A stretch of 64,000 bases of DNA, taken from contig DASUKN010000006.1 in NCBI GenBank assembly GCA_036278715.1, positions 1 through 64,000 on the forward strand, read 5' to 3'. This document shows, one piece after another, positions 43,952 through 53,119 of this stretch. The notes under the pieces are model-generated. The model saw only the letters and a program-made list of their open reading frames with translations, ran no database searches and was not told the origin of the DNA. The DNA is from Udaeobacter sp025935755 (GTDB taxonomy: Bacteria > Verrucomicrobiota > Verrucomicrobiia > Chthoniobacterales > UBA10450). How positions within the stretch are numbered: the first letter of the stretch is position 1; each line of letters begins with the position of its first letter. A program made the translations under genes and the position numbers.

Positions 43952-44944
43952 TTAAAAAATGATGACAGTATTCCCCACGCTTACCAGATCCTTCACGCGC
44001 GCCGCGTCCCAGTTGGCGAGGCGAATGCAACCGTGGCTCGCAGCGCGGCCAATTGTCTCAGGATTATTTGTGCCGTGAATACCGATGCCCGGTTTGTTTA
44101 ACCCCATCCATAAAACGCCGACCAGATTATTCGGGCCCGGAGGAAGATTGTAATAATTCTCCGTGCGCACCCCGTAGTTCAGCATCCCTTCATCGTAACG
44201 GAACCAGGGCCAGACGTTTGCGCCCAGAATTTTCCATGTGCCGACCGGCGCCGGCAGAGTTTTCGATCCCGGCGTGATAGGAAACACGCAGACGAGCTGA
44301 TCGTGGTCGAACACCTCGAGTAAATGTTCCTGTGTATCGACAAAAATTTTGCGAGACGCGAACGCCGGATTTTCAGAAATCTTTCCCTCCGTAAATTTCT
44401 CCACTTCGAACGGTACGACGTTCGGCACCTTAAGCGTTTCGCCCGGCTGAAGGTGTTCCCAGTTTTTGCCGGGATTGAGTTTTTGAATGTATGCCTCAGC
44501 GGAATGAAATCGCTCGGCGACAAATTCCAACAACGACGTGTAAGGCAACCATTTTAACTTTGCCTGGTCTACGCGGCTTCCGGGGACGTCGCCGACCTTC
44601 TTCAAATCTTCTTCTTTGATCGTGTAAGTCGTGAAGGTTTCTGGCACCTGATCGAGCATCCATTGATCGACTGCGCCGGTCTTTGGCATCGCCTGGGAAT
44701 GTTTGTATGAGATGAGCGCTTTCCTGAAAAATTCGCCCATCTTTCCATCGATCTTCCCCGGGGCAAAGTCGTTGTTGTCCAGGAAAATCTGCAACCGTGT
44801 GGCCGTCTCTTCGTCGTAGTTCGGCAAAGCGACGGGATAAACCCGCGGCGGTGGGGTGATGGTGGGTGTGGGTGGCTGAACCTCCTGTGCTGATGCAAAC
44901 AACCCCATTAAAACCGACGCGACAATAACCCATGCGATTTTCAT
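43952..44944 (-). CDS. Exported L,D-transpeptidase with LysM-like region
   Basis: From ATG 44944 the product has 330 residues with a signal peptide (MKIAWVIVASVLMGLFASA). A peptidoglycan-binding-1-like segment (about 35-95, FLDNNDFAPGKIDGKMG...KTGAVD) and a LysM-like segment precede a YkuD catalytic domain with HGTNNPETIGRAASHGCIRL, the catalytic Cys being in SHGCIR. It forms or edits peptidoglycan cross-links, or anchors proteins, in the periplasm. A longer start at 45013 would bury the signal and is not favoured. Confidence 0.92.
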   Translation of the reverse strand: MKIAWVIVASVLMGLFASAQEVQPPTPTITPPPRVYPVALPNYDEETATRLQIFLDNNDFAPGKIDGKMGEFFRKALISYKHSQAMPKTGAVDQWMLDQVPETFTTYTIKEEDLKKVGDVPGSRVDQAKLKWLPYTSLLEFVAERFHSAEAYIQKLNPGKNWEHLQPGETLKVPNVVPFEVEKFTEGKISENPAFASRKIFVDTQEHLLEVFDHDQLVCVFPITPGSKTLPAPVGTWKILGANVWPWFRYDEGMLNYGVRTENYYNLPPGPNNLVGVLWMGLNKPGIGIHGTNNPETIGRAASHGCIRLANWDAARVKDLVSVGNTVIIF

Positions 44945-45043
44945 CCGCGAAACGTATGCGCTGTGAACTGAGCAGACGCAAATGCGCCGCGAATTCGCAA
45001 CACCTTTCGCCAAAAAAATCTTCGCTCCGCAGCGGAGCCAGAT

Positions 45044-46657
45044 CTACGGATTTTCGAGTACTACATGCGAGGCGGCGATATCGGTCTGCATCGGCGCACT
45101 CAGTTTCTGAATTTGTGCGGCCTGTTCTTTGACCACTGCAGCGAGATCCTCAACTTTTCTCTCCAGGTCTGTGATCGTAGCGCCTTGATCTTTAACCGTC
45201 CGATGTTCCTTCAAAAACTCATTCAACAACATCGCATTCACCGCTTCGTATCGAACAGAGTACACTGTTCCATCGGCTTCTCTAACCACCAGATCGGGAT
45301 TCACCTTCGCGACTTCTTCGGCGACCAAACCGAACTGCATCATGCCTTTGGTGTCGCTTTTGTACTGGAACGTGACGGGTCGGAGCGACAGGATTGCTTC
45401 GCTCGCGTGGTCCATTGGCTTAATGCTGTCCTTGAAGCGGCGCGAGGAAGGCGGCGGTTGGGTGCCGAGTTGGCCATTGGTGTTTATGTACACCGCTGAA
45501 ATTGTTCCACCCTCGTTTACGCCACTGATTCCGGCGATAAAGGTCTGAAACTGGCTCTGGCCAATGCGCATCACATGCGAATCCCCGGCTAAACCGGTGT
45601 TACCAATATCGATGTTCCTGTCGCCTGTGGTGATACCAGCCCCGGCATCGCTGCCTAATGCGATGTTAGCGGCTCCGGTGGTTTTGCTGGATAACGCACC
45701 AAACCCAATGGCCGTGTTGTCGTCACCGCTAGTCTGCATGAAAAGCGCAGAAGCCCCAACGGCAGTGTTTCTGTCACCGTCGACGTTGCTAAGAAGCGCC
45801 TGTTGGCCGGTCGCAACGTTCTGTGAGCCAGTCGTGTTGTCTCGTAGCGCGATATCACCGCTCGCCGTGTTGTAGTTGCCGATGGTATTGGACAATAAGG
45901 TATGGTATCCGGTAGCAGTATTGCCGACCCCAGTCGTGTTGCTTGTAAGCGCCGCGGCTCCCATGGCTGTGTTTTCTGCGCCCATTGTGTTGGAAAAAAG
46001 CGCCTCTTCGCCATCAGCAGTATTAGCATTGCCAATGGTGTTGCTGAATAGAGCGGAAACTCCAGTGGCGGTATTGCTGCTACCCCCTGTATTGGACAGA
46101 AGCGCTTGAGATCCAACGGCGGTATTGTCGCTCCCGGTCGTATTACTTTGAAGCGCAAACGCACCGTTTGCTGTGTTCTCGACGCTGGTATTGCTCATAA
46201 GCGCGCGAAAGCCAGTGGCTGTGTTATCGACACCGGTGGTATTGTTTTCGAGTGCCTGAACACCGGTAGCCGTATTTTCGCCGCCGGTCGTGTTGCTTAA
46301 AAGCGCGGTGGTGCCAATCGCTGTGTTGTTAGCACCAGTGCTATTACTTAAAAGCGCGGCGACACCGATGGCCGTGTTTTCATCACCGTTATTGAATATG
46401 AGGGTTCCAGCACCAAGACCAGTGTTGTAGCTGCCCGAGCTATTGGTGAACAGCGAATACCAACCGTTTCCGGTATTCGCGATACCCGTAGTAAGATTTT
46501 TCAGCGCATTCGTTCCTTCTGCGGTTGTGAACCCGGGGTAACCTCCGTCTGGTGGCGGGACTACACCGTGCGTTACCTGTGCAAATCCAAGGCACACTAC
46601 TGCCAGCGTGATCGCAAACAGTTGATATAGCTTTCCAAACTGAATCAATGGCTTCAT
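45044..46657 (-). CDS. Secreted repeat protein with C-terminal S74 chaperone domain, copy A
   Basis: From ATG 46657 the product has 537 residues: signal peptide (FAITLAVVCLGFAQVTHG), PPPDGGYPGFTTAEGTNAL start module, about 17 repeats of 16 residues (75-355; consensus NTAxGxxALxSNTTGx) resembling the YadA-like head beta-roll, then an intramolecular chaperone of endosialidase type (from residue 403, SSRRFKDSI). Cleavage before the first or second Ser would be typical. A coiled coil ends the protein (EHRTVKDQGATITDLERKVED). It is probably a trimeric surface fibre released from its chaperone by self-cleavage. A tandem paralog follows upstream. Confidence 0.85.
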   Translation of the reverse strand: MKPLIQFGKLYQLFAITLAVVCLGFAQVTHGVVPPPDGGYPGFTTAEGTNALKNLTTGIANTGNGWYSLFTNSSGSYNTGLGAGTLIFNNGDENTAIGVAALLSNSTGANNTAIGTTALLSNTTGGENTATGVQALENNTTGVDNTATGFRALMSNTSVENTANGAFALQSNTTGSDNTAVGSQALLSNTGGSSNTATGVSALFSNTIGNANTADGEEALFSNTMGAENTAMGAAALTSNTTGVGNTATGYHTLLSNTIGNYNTASGDIALRDNTTGSQNVATGQQALLSNVDGDRNTAVGASALFMQTSGDDNTAIGFGALSSKTTGAANIALGSDAGAGITTGDRNIDIGNTGLAGDSHVMRIGQSQFQTFIAGISGVNEGGTISAVYINTNGQLGTQPPPSSRRFKDSIKPMDHASEAILSLRPVTFQYKSDTKGMMQFGLVAEEVAKVNPDLVVREADGTVYSVRYEAVNAMLLNEFLKEHRTVKDQGATITDLERKVEDLAAVVKEQAAQIQKLSAPMQTDIAASHVVLENP

Positions 46658-46823
46658 GTTTTTTCCTTTTCCCCGCGTTTGACTTTTGCGATTGCGGGTC
46701 GGAAGCGGCAAAGAATGAGCGGGGCACAACCTTCGCCTGATTCAGATCCGTTGAAGACCGAAGTCTTGGGAACTTTTCACACGCGGGTCAAGCACAATCG
46801 ATCTCGAAATGCCCGCGCCCATT

Positions 46824-48467
46824 CTAGTGACTCGTCTCTGCTAGTTGAACCGGCTTGTTAGTCTGGTCAACCTGATCGCTAATCTTTTGAATGCGCGCTT
46901 CTTGCTTTTTGAGCTGCATCGTGAGGGCATCAATCTGTTGTTGCTGAGCGTTCACTTTCTGGTGCTCTTTGAGAAATTCATTGAGTAACATCGCGTTCAC
47001 CTGGTCGTAGCGGACGCTATAAGCCTTGCCTTCCTCGTCACGTACGACCAGATTAGGATTAACTTTTTCTACATCTTCAGCGACCAACCCGAATTGAGAC
47101 ACACCTGCCGGATCAATTTCCTTTTTGTAACGAAAACTTACCGGTTTCAGAGCATAAAGAGTCTCACTGACATTTTCCATTGGTTTGAGGTTCTCCTTAA
47201 AGCGGCGCGAGGATGTCGAGGTGCCGAGCTGGCCACTGGCATTAACCAGAACGCCAATTCCGCCAACCGAGGTCGTAGCGAAGACGTTTCCAATGAAACA
47301 GCTGTTACTCACATTTTGACCCGGGATGCCAATACAGATCGCATTGCTGGCAGTAGTAACATTAATTCCCGCGCTGGCTCCTATGGCTGTATTTCCGTCA
47401 CCAAGACTGTTTAGAAGTGCTACATTCCCGACGGCGGTGTTGTTTGTTCCACCAGAATTGCTCAACAACGCAGAAAAGCCCACGGCCGTGTTTTGAAGGC
47501 CAGCGGTGTTGCTATTGAGCGAGTCCTTTCCGATTGCTGTGTTGTGGTCGCCAGCGTTAAATTGAAGGGCCCCACTGCCGATCGCACTATTCTCTATTCC
47601 AATGTCGTTGACTGAAAGGGCCCCTGCACCTACAGCGGTATTGTCGTTACCTGCGCTATTAAGCCCGAGCGCGGCGAAGCCAATACCAGTATTTCGGTCG
47701 CCATCAACATTACTGGTAAGTGACCCATCACCGTCGGCGGTATTGGCGAAGCCGGTCGTATTGCTGAAAAGCGCTTCGATCCCGGTCGCCGTGTTATTGC
47801 TGCCATCAGTATTATGCGAAAGAGCCCGTGCTCCGGTTGCTGTATTTCGGCTTCCGATCGCATTATTGAAGAGCGCTTGAAAGCCGGTTGCAGTGTTATC
47901 GTCAGCGGTTGTGTTTGCAGCAAGCGCGCCCGTGCCGGTCGCGGTGTTATGGCTGCCGGTGGTATTGTTGAGCAACGCTCCGTTACCAACCGCTGCGTTA
48001 AAGCCGCCCATAGTATTAGCTACCAATGACTCAACGCCGATAGCGGTGTTGCCGAGACCGCTCGTGTTGTTCAAGAGAGCAGAGTCTCCGACAGCGGTGT
48101 TGAAGCTGCCAATGTCGTTGTACAAAAGTGCCGACGTTCCGTTTGCGGTGTTTTGCGTGCCACTTGTGTTGAGAAGAAGTGCCGCGGTTCCGGTAGCAGT
48201 ATTTCGATCTGCAGTGTTTAGAGCGAGCGTTCCGGCGCCGATACCAGTGTTGAAGCTTGCCGCGCTCGTGCTGAGCAGCGAAGACCAGCCAACGGCTGTA
48301 TTCCCGGCCCCGCTGGTAAGGCCTTTGAGGGCATTTTGCCCTTCGGCCGTGGTGAAATTTGGATAGCCACCATCCGGCGGCGGCGTCAGCGCGTTAGCAA
48401 TTGGGTCGCAGATGACCATGCAGAGAAACGCGAGTGCGATCGAAAGAATTTGAATGTGAGTTTTCAT
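46824..48467 (-). CDS. Secreted repeat protein with C-terminal S74 chaperone domain, copy B
   Basis: From ATG 48467 the product has 547 residues with the same plan as copy A: signal peptide (ILSIALAFLCMVICDPIANA), PPPDGGYPNFTTAEGQNALKG start, about 19 repeats of 16 residues, a short GIPGQNVSNSCFIGN module, S74 domain from SSRRFKENLKPMENVSE, and a C-terminal coiled coil (QQQQIDALTMQLKKQEARIQK). Start modules and chaperone domains of the two copies match closely while the repeats have shuffled. Copy B would produce a second, slightly longer fibre. Confidence 0.85.
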   Translation of the reverse strand: MKTHIQILSIALAFLCMVICDPIANALTPPPDGGYPNFTTAEGQNALKGLTSGAGNTAVGWSSLLSTSAASFNTGIGAGTLALNTADRNTATGTAALLLNTSGTQNTANGTSALLYNDIGSFNTAVGDSALLNNTSGLGNTAIGVESLVANTMGGFNAAVGNGALLNNTTGSHNTATGTGALAANTTADDNTATGFQALFNNAIGSRNTATGARALSHNTDGSNNTATGIEALFSNTTGFANTADGDGSLTSNVDGDRNTGIGFAALGLNSAGNDNTAVGAGALSVNDIGIENSAIGSGALQFNAGDHNTAIGKDSLNSNTAGLQNTAVGFSALLSNSGGTNNTAVGNVALLNSLGDGNTAIGASAGINVTTASNAICIGIPGQNVSNSCFIGNVFATTSVGGIGVLVNASGQLGTSTSSRRFKENLKPMENVSETLYALKPVSFRYKKEIDPAGVSQFGLVAEDVEKVNPNLVVRDEEGKAYSVRYDQVNAMLLNEFLKEHQKVNAQQQQIDALTMQLKKQEARIQKISDQVDQTNKPVQLAETSH

Positions 48468-48680
48468 GGCAACACCGTTAGGAACAAGCAGGAAACCTGT
48501 CGAGTGCAAAATCGGGTCAGACCAGATTTGGAACGACTCTTTGGTTATGCCGTCCCGCCATCCAGGCGCAATCAGCACGGCACCGCGTCACTGATTGTCT
48601 GCCACTGTTCGTGGGTGGCTTCGCAATCTCATGTTCTGCGTTCACTTTCAGCGGCCCGGCAGCAAGCCTTTCGATCTGCT

Positions 48681-50585
48681 TTACTGACGCGCGGCGCTCG
48701 CTTCACGAACTGTTCGCAGCACAATTGTTGATTCAGCCGGCAACAGCCACTGCGCCTGACTGGCAATGGCAGCTGTGCCAGTCCCCCCGTAACGCGGGGA
48801 GTCGCTAGTCCACAAAGTTTCCCATCGATGTGCCAGGGGTGGTGCTAACAAAGGTTCCGAAGGAGGATGCAAGCCTTGAGTTGGTCCAAGGTTAAAAAGT
48901 AACAACCGATCATTATGATGACTTGAAAGATATCTCAGCACAAAACTAGTCGGACCGAGTACTGCGCCGTCGATTCCACCCGAGCTTTGCTGCCGCAACC
49001 GCGAATCTTCGCGACGCAACTTCAGAAGATCGATATGCAGATCGTAAATCTCGCGATTTGTTCTGCGCTCAGACAAATTGAGTTTGCATCGTGAAAACGT
49101 GTGGGGATCATCCGGCGCAGGTAACCTCGTCAATGCCTCCGCTTCTCTGAGGGATAAAAATGGTGCGAGCAATCCAGCGCGACCTTTGCGAATCGCATCC
49201 CGAACAGCTCCGTTGCCGACCTCGGCGAAATATAGAAAAGGGCTGGACGCGCCGAATTCTTCGCCTTGAAACAGCAGCGGTGTCCATGGTCCAAGTAGAA
49301 GAAGAGCGCTAACTGCGCGATACCGTCCGGGGGATGTTCGAAAGCGCGGGCGGTCACCGGCCCCGGTGTTTGCGATCTGGTCGTGGTTTTCGATGAAACA
49401 AACGAAAGCTTCCGCTGGCACGCCCGACGCTGGCGTCCCGCGCAGAGCTTTTCGCCACGAAAGCGCTTGTCCCTGGTACAAGAAACCGTATTTGGCAGCG
49501 GAAATAAATTCCTGCGGTTTTCCTGAATAATCGCCGAAGTAGCCCACGTTTTGACCGGTCAAAGCGACAATTGCGCTGTGATGAAAGTCGTCATTCCACA
49601 TCCCATCCAGACCGTCGCCGCCTTCCTTCGGGGTTCGCATCATCTTTGATTCCTGCAGATCGTTTTCGGCGACGAGAATGATCGAACGCGAACCGGCCGC
49701 CTCGCGCGCGGCAGCGCCCACCGCCCGTATGATGTATTCTTCCGACTGGTCGTGAATCGCGTGAGTCGCATCAAAGCGGAAACCGTCGAAATGGAATTCT
49801 TCGATCCAGTAACGGCCGTTCGTGATGAAAAATTCGCGGATTGGCCCGGAGCTTGGTCCGTCAAAATTGATGACATCGCCCCATTCGTGTCCCTTGCCGA
49901 GTGTGAGATAATCATCAGAGAAAGCGCCGAGATAATTTCCGTCGGGCCCAAAGTGGTTGTAAACCACATCGAGGATCACACCGAGGCCTAACGAGTGCGC
50001 ATGATCCACGAACGCTCGTAAATCGTCGGGTGTTCCATACAGATGTGACGGCGCGAACAGGTCAACGCCGTCATAGCCCCATCCAAATCTGCCGGGGAAC
50101 TCCGCGACCGGCATCATTTCGATTGCTGTGATTCCGATTCGCGCCAGTTCGGGTAACTGCTCAACCGCGGCACGCCACGTTCCTTCCTTCGTGAATGTGC
50201 CGACGTGGATTTCGTAAAAGGTCTGGCCTTCTAACTTCAACCCAGACCAATCCGAGTCCGTCCATTGGAATTCTGTGGGATCTACGATGCACGAGGGTCC
50301 GTCCGGTCCATCGGGTTGAAAACGCGAGGCCGGATCGGGATAACTCTCCGTCGTTCGATTAACACGGAAACGGTAAAGAGTGCCGGCGCCCACCTCGGCT
50401 CTCCCGGAAAAGTATCCGTACGGTTCCGCCGTCAGTGGGAGAAATGTCGGGTTCGCTTCCGTGCCGTTATTGAGAACAACGTCGACGTTCTGCGCTTTCG
50501 GCGCCCAAACGCGAAAATGCGTTCGGTTTTCACCGACTAACTCGGCACCGATCGGATACCGCCGTTTTGGCTGAGACATCGACAT
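48681..50585 (-). CDS. treZ: Malto-oligosyltrehalose trehalohydrolase
   Basis: AAGGA upstream supports ATG 50585 (MSMSQPKRRYPIGAEL), giving 634 residues; a GTG at 50612 would add 9. An N-terminal CBM48-like domain (HFRVWAPKAQNVDVVL) is followed by a GH13 barrel with ILDVVYNHFGPDG, nucleophile Asp in FRFDATHAIHD, acid Glu in LVAENDLQ and FIENHDQIANTG. It releases trehalose from the maltooligosyl-trehalose made by TreY. No treY lies in the window. Confidence 0.94.
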   Translation of the reverse strand: MSMSQPKRRYPIGAELVGENRTHFRVWAPKAQNVDVVLNNGTEANPTFLPLTAEPYGYFSGRAEVGAGTLYRFRVNRTTESYPDPASRFQPDGPDGPSCIVDPTEFQWTDSDWSGLKLEGQTFYEIHVGTFTKEGTWRAAVEQLPELARIGITAIEMMPVAEFPGRFGWGYDGVDLFAPSHLYGTPDDLRAFVDHAHSLGLGVILDVVYNHFGPDGNYLGAFSDDYLTLGKGHEWGDVINFDGPSSGPIREFFITNGRYWIEEFHFDGFRFDATHAIHDQSEEYIIRAVGAAAREAAGSRSIILVAENDLQESKMMRTPKEGGDGLDGMWNDDFHHSAIVALTGQNVGYFGDYSGKPQEFISAAKYGFLYQGQALSWRKALRGTPASGVPAEAFVCFIENHDQIANTGAGDRPRFRTSPGRYRAVSALLLLGPWTPLLFQGEEFGASSPFLYFAEVGNGAVRDAIRKGRAGLLAPFLSLREAEALTRLPAPDDPHTFSRCKLNLSERRTNREIYDLHIDLLKLRREDSRLRQQSSGGIDGAVLGPTSFVLRYLSSHHNDRLLLFNLGPTQGLHPPSEPLLAPPLAHRWETLWTSDSPRYGGTGTAAIASQAQWLLPAESTIVLRTVREASAARQ

Positions 50586-50740
50586 ACCATTGTCCTTATC
50601 AGTGAACGTCACAACGCATCGAAGCGGCTGTAGAGAGCGCTGTTTTCAGCGCAATCGGCAACCACCGGGTTGCTTCTCGTTTGGCTTGGCAAGCGATGCG
50701 CTTGCATTACAATCGCGGCCGGTTGCAGCCGGATTCGCGT

Positions 50741-51727
50741 ATGAACGGAAACGGATCGAAAATCGAACTCTTTAAGCCGTTCGGCGAAGCATTCGAATTG
50801 ATGAAACGAATTTTGTTTCAGCCGTTCGATTTGAAGAAATGGCTCGTGATCGGTTTCGCTGCCTGGCTTGCAAACCTTGGCGCCGGCGGAGGCGGCAACT
50901 TCAACATCCCGGACGGCGAAAGCAAAGAGGCGCATAAACTTAATGAAGCGATTGGACAGATTCCGCAGCCGGTTCTGATCACGAGCATTTGTGTTCTGAT
51001 TTGCATCGTTCTCGTTCTCATCGTCGTGTTCGCCTGGCTACGCGCGCGCGGAAGATTCATCTTTGTTGATTGCATCGTTCGTAATCGCGCGGCAATCGTC
51101 GAGCCGTGGAAAGAATTTCGTGTGCAAGGCAACAGCTTTTTCCTGTTCTCACTGCTCATGATGCTCGCATTTATCGTCGTAATTGTGATTGCGGGTCTCG
51201 TATTAATTATGCCGTTTATTCCGCGGGGTACTCACGGAGAACCGGGTGTCGGTTTTTGGATCGGCCTGTCGTTATTGGTATTTGTCGCACTCTGCCTCGG
51301 TTTTGTTTGGGCGCTGGTTTGTCAATTGATGATCCCGATCATGTATCGGCAACGGTGTCGCGCGCGGGTCGCGTTTTCTCAATCCGTGAACCTGGTAAGT
51401 TCCCAGCCCGGACCAATTTTTTTGTACGTCTTGTTTCTTCTGCTATTAGCGGTCGCGGCGCTGATGATTAGTTGTGCGGTGACGTGTGCCACTTGTTGCG
51501 TCGCCGCGATTCCGTATGTCGGTACGGTTATACTTTTGCCAATTCCGACGACCATTGGAGCGTTTTCGTTGTTGTTCCTTCGACAGTTCGGTGCCGATTA
51601 CGATGTATGGGCGGGTTTCATGCCTCCGGAATTTTTGCCGATTCTGGCGTCGCCGCACAAAATGCCTGCGGCGCCTTCAGCTTCACCAGGTATTCCGCCC
51701 GAACTGCCGCCATCACCGCCCATGTGA
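50741..51727 (+). CDS. Multi-pass membrane protein of unknown function
   Basis: From ATG 50741 (MNGNGSKIELFKPF) the product has 328 residues with about six TM helices in pairs (VLITSICVLICIVLVLIVVF, FFLFSLLMMLAFIVVIVIAG, FWIGLSLLVFVALCLGFVWA, IFLYVLFLLLLAVAALMIS) and a Pro-rich cytoplasmic tail. The RILFQPFDLKKWLVIGFAAWL opening recalls uncharacterised DUF-type membrane proteins (glycerophosphodiesterase-like membrane domains). No function can be assigned. Confidence 0.7.
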   Translation: MNGNGSKIELFKPFGEAFELMKRILFQPFDLKKWLVIGFAAWLANLGAGGGGNFNIPDGESKEAHKLNEAIGQIPQPVLITSICVLICIVLVLIVVFAWLRARGRFIFVDCIVRNRAAIVEPWKEFRVQGNSFFLFSLLMMLAFIVVIVIAGLVLIMPFIPRGTHGEPGVGFWIGLSLLVFVALCLGFVWALVCQLMIPIMYRQRCRARVAFSQSVNLVSSQPGPIFLYVLFLLLLAVAALMISCAVTCATCCVAAIPYVGTVILLPIPTTIGAFSLLFLRQFGADYDVWAGFMPPEFLPILASPHKMPAAPSASPGIPPELPPSPPM

Positions 51728-51788
51728 GCGGGAACGCATGGTCCGCCAGATGATTGCAGCTTCGCTGCCGAGAATGAGGTGAGGTACA

Positions 51789-52301
51789 ATGGCCAGCATG
51801 AACTGGGACGCGATTAGCGCCATCTCGCAGTTAATTGGCTCCCTGGCCGTCGTGTTATCGGTGCTATATCTGGCGATGCAAGTGCATCAGAGCACGCGTG
51901 TCGCCAAGCTCGCGATGCAGGACGCTGCGGCAACAGCGTTGCGCGATGTGACGAAGCCATTGATGGAGAATGCCGAGTTAGAACGAATCTGGCGCGTCGG
52001 GCTTGAAGATATCGGCGCACTGTCAGCTGAAGAGCGGGCTCGATTTTTTCATGCTGCTTACCAATTTTTGAAAGCGTTTGAGACCATTCATTTTCATCAT
52101 GTGTACGGAATGATGGACAGGGATCTCTTCGAAGGGTGGCACGGCCTGCTTCGACATTACGTTTTCGCGCCGGGCATGGCTCATTACTGGAAGCTACGGC
52201 CTGAAGTTTTTTCCGAACGGTTTCGTACTTTCGTTAGCTCGCTTGAACCGCCAACGGACCAACGCACCGTGGGTACGCTGTTCAAGGGCGAAGGACGCTA
52301 A
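51789..52301 (+). CDS. Single-TM hypothetical protein
   Basis: A 170-residue protein with an N-terminal TM helix (ISQLIGSLAVVLSVLYLAMQV) followed by QSTRVAKLAMQDAA and a soluble helical domain (YQFLKAFETIHFHHVYGMMD). Proteins with this exact plan (MNWDAI..IGxLAVVLSLxYLAxQV) are common and uncharacterised in soil bacteria. It follows the membrane protein gene by 61 bp, same strand. Confidence 0.7.
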   Translation: MASMNWDAISAISQLIGSLAVVLSVLYLAMQVHQSTRVAKLAMQDAAATALRDVTKPLMENAELERIWRVGLEDIGALSAEERARFFHAAYQFLKAFETIHFHHVYGMMDRDLFEGWHGLLRHYVFAPGMAHYWKLRPEVFSERFRTFVSSLEPPTDQRTVGTLFKGEGR

Positions 52302-52390
52302 AGCGCTATTGCGAGCTTGTCTTTAGAACACGGCAGTCAGCAAAAGCGATGCGTCCGCACATCGCTTGAACGGCGAACGCAACCGGAACG

Positions 52391-52849
52391 TTACTTACAT
52401 GGTCCCGGCACAGGGATGACCAATTTGCCGTCTTTCTCGGCGACGAAATTTTCGGAGCTGCTCGACGAGCTGCCGTTCGCATCTTTTTGCTCAACCTTGA
52501 TGACGAGCTTCTTCGTCGGTTTAAGATTCAGACAGACTTTGCCAGTCGGTCCGTCCATCGGTGTTGTTGCTTTCTTCACGTCCTCCGGCGTGAGACTAAC
52601 AAGTTCGATGCTGGCGATTTTTTCTCCAGCCGCGCCGGACTGCATCATTTTGTAAAACTCGAGCGCCTGCGGGTCAGAGCCTGTGGTGTAAAGGAAACCT
52701 TCGAGAGTGGCTGTGTCCTTACCTTCCAGCGCTGTTTTGTATTTGTCGGTGAACGCCTTTTCCTGCGCAGGCGTGGCGGCCAGGTTCGTGAACGCGAGCG
52801 CAATCACCAGTGCGCCCGATAACGTGAACAGTCTCAGAGAGTTTTTCAT
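52391..52849 (-). CDS. Exported hypothetical protein
   Basis: From ATG 52849 (MKNSLRLFTLSGALVIALAF) the product has 152 residues: a signal peptide ending near NLAA, a helical segment (EKAFTDKYKTALEGKDTATL), then a beta-rich portion with a Ser-rich stretch (DANGSSSSSSENFV). No family recognised. It is transcribed alone. Confidence 0.65.
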   Translation of the reverse strand: MKNSLRLFTLSGALVIALAFTNLAATPAQEKAFTDKYKTALEGKDTATLEGFLYTTGSDPQALEFYKMMQSGAAGEKIASIELVSLTPEDVKKATTPMDGPTGKVCLNLKPTKKLVIKVEQKDANGSSSSSSENFVAEKDGKLVIPVPGPCK

Positions 52850-52969
52850 GGCTGCACCGTAGTCGGCTGGATTTCCGGAACGCAAGCCAATTCGAAAAAG
52901 AAAAATCGTTGCTGAGTGGCGATGTGCGGGCTATTCCAATCTGCCCGCCAGCGGATAGACCACCATTGC

Positions 52970-53094
52970 CATGTTGAGCGAAGCGAAACATCAGTCCCGT
53001 TGTCATGTCGAGCGAAATCGAGACATCCCGTGGCGCAAGCTGAAGGTACTTTCACGGCGTTACTCGAGCCTGCTTCGCCCCGCTCAGAATGACA
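52970..53094. repeat. Dispersed inverted repeat upstream of sucC
   Basis: The segment starts CATGTTGAGCGAAGCGAAACATC, holds a second GTCATGTCGAGCGAAATCGAGACATC, and ends CTTCGCCCCGCTCAGAATGACA. It looks like two overlapping or nested copies of the family at 35850 and 58244. Confidence 0.75.
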
Positions 53095-53119
53095 TTCCGC
53101 GAATTGTTGTAGTTACCCG

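Noticed and set aside
45660..46440. Regular 48-bp periodic sequence resembling a repeat array
   Set aside because: The periodicity follows codons of a 16-residue protein repeat inside an open reading frame; there are no conserved repeats with unique spacers, so it is not CRISPR.
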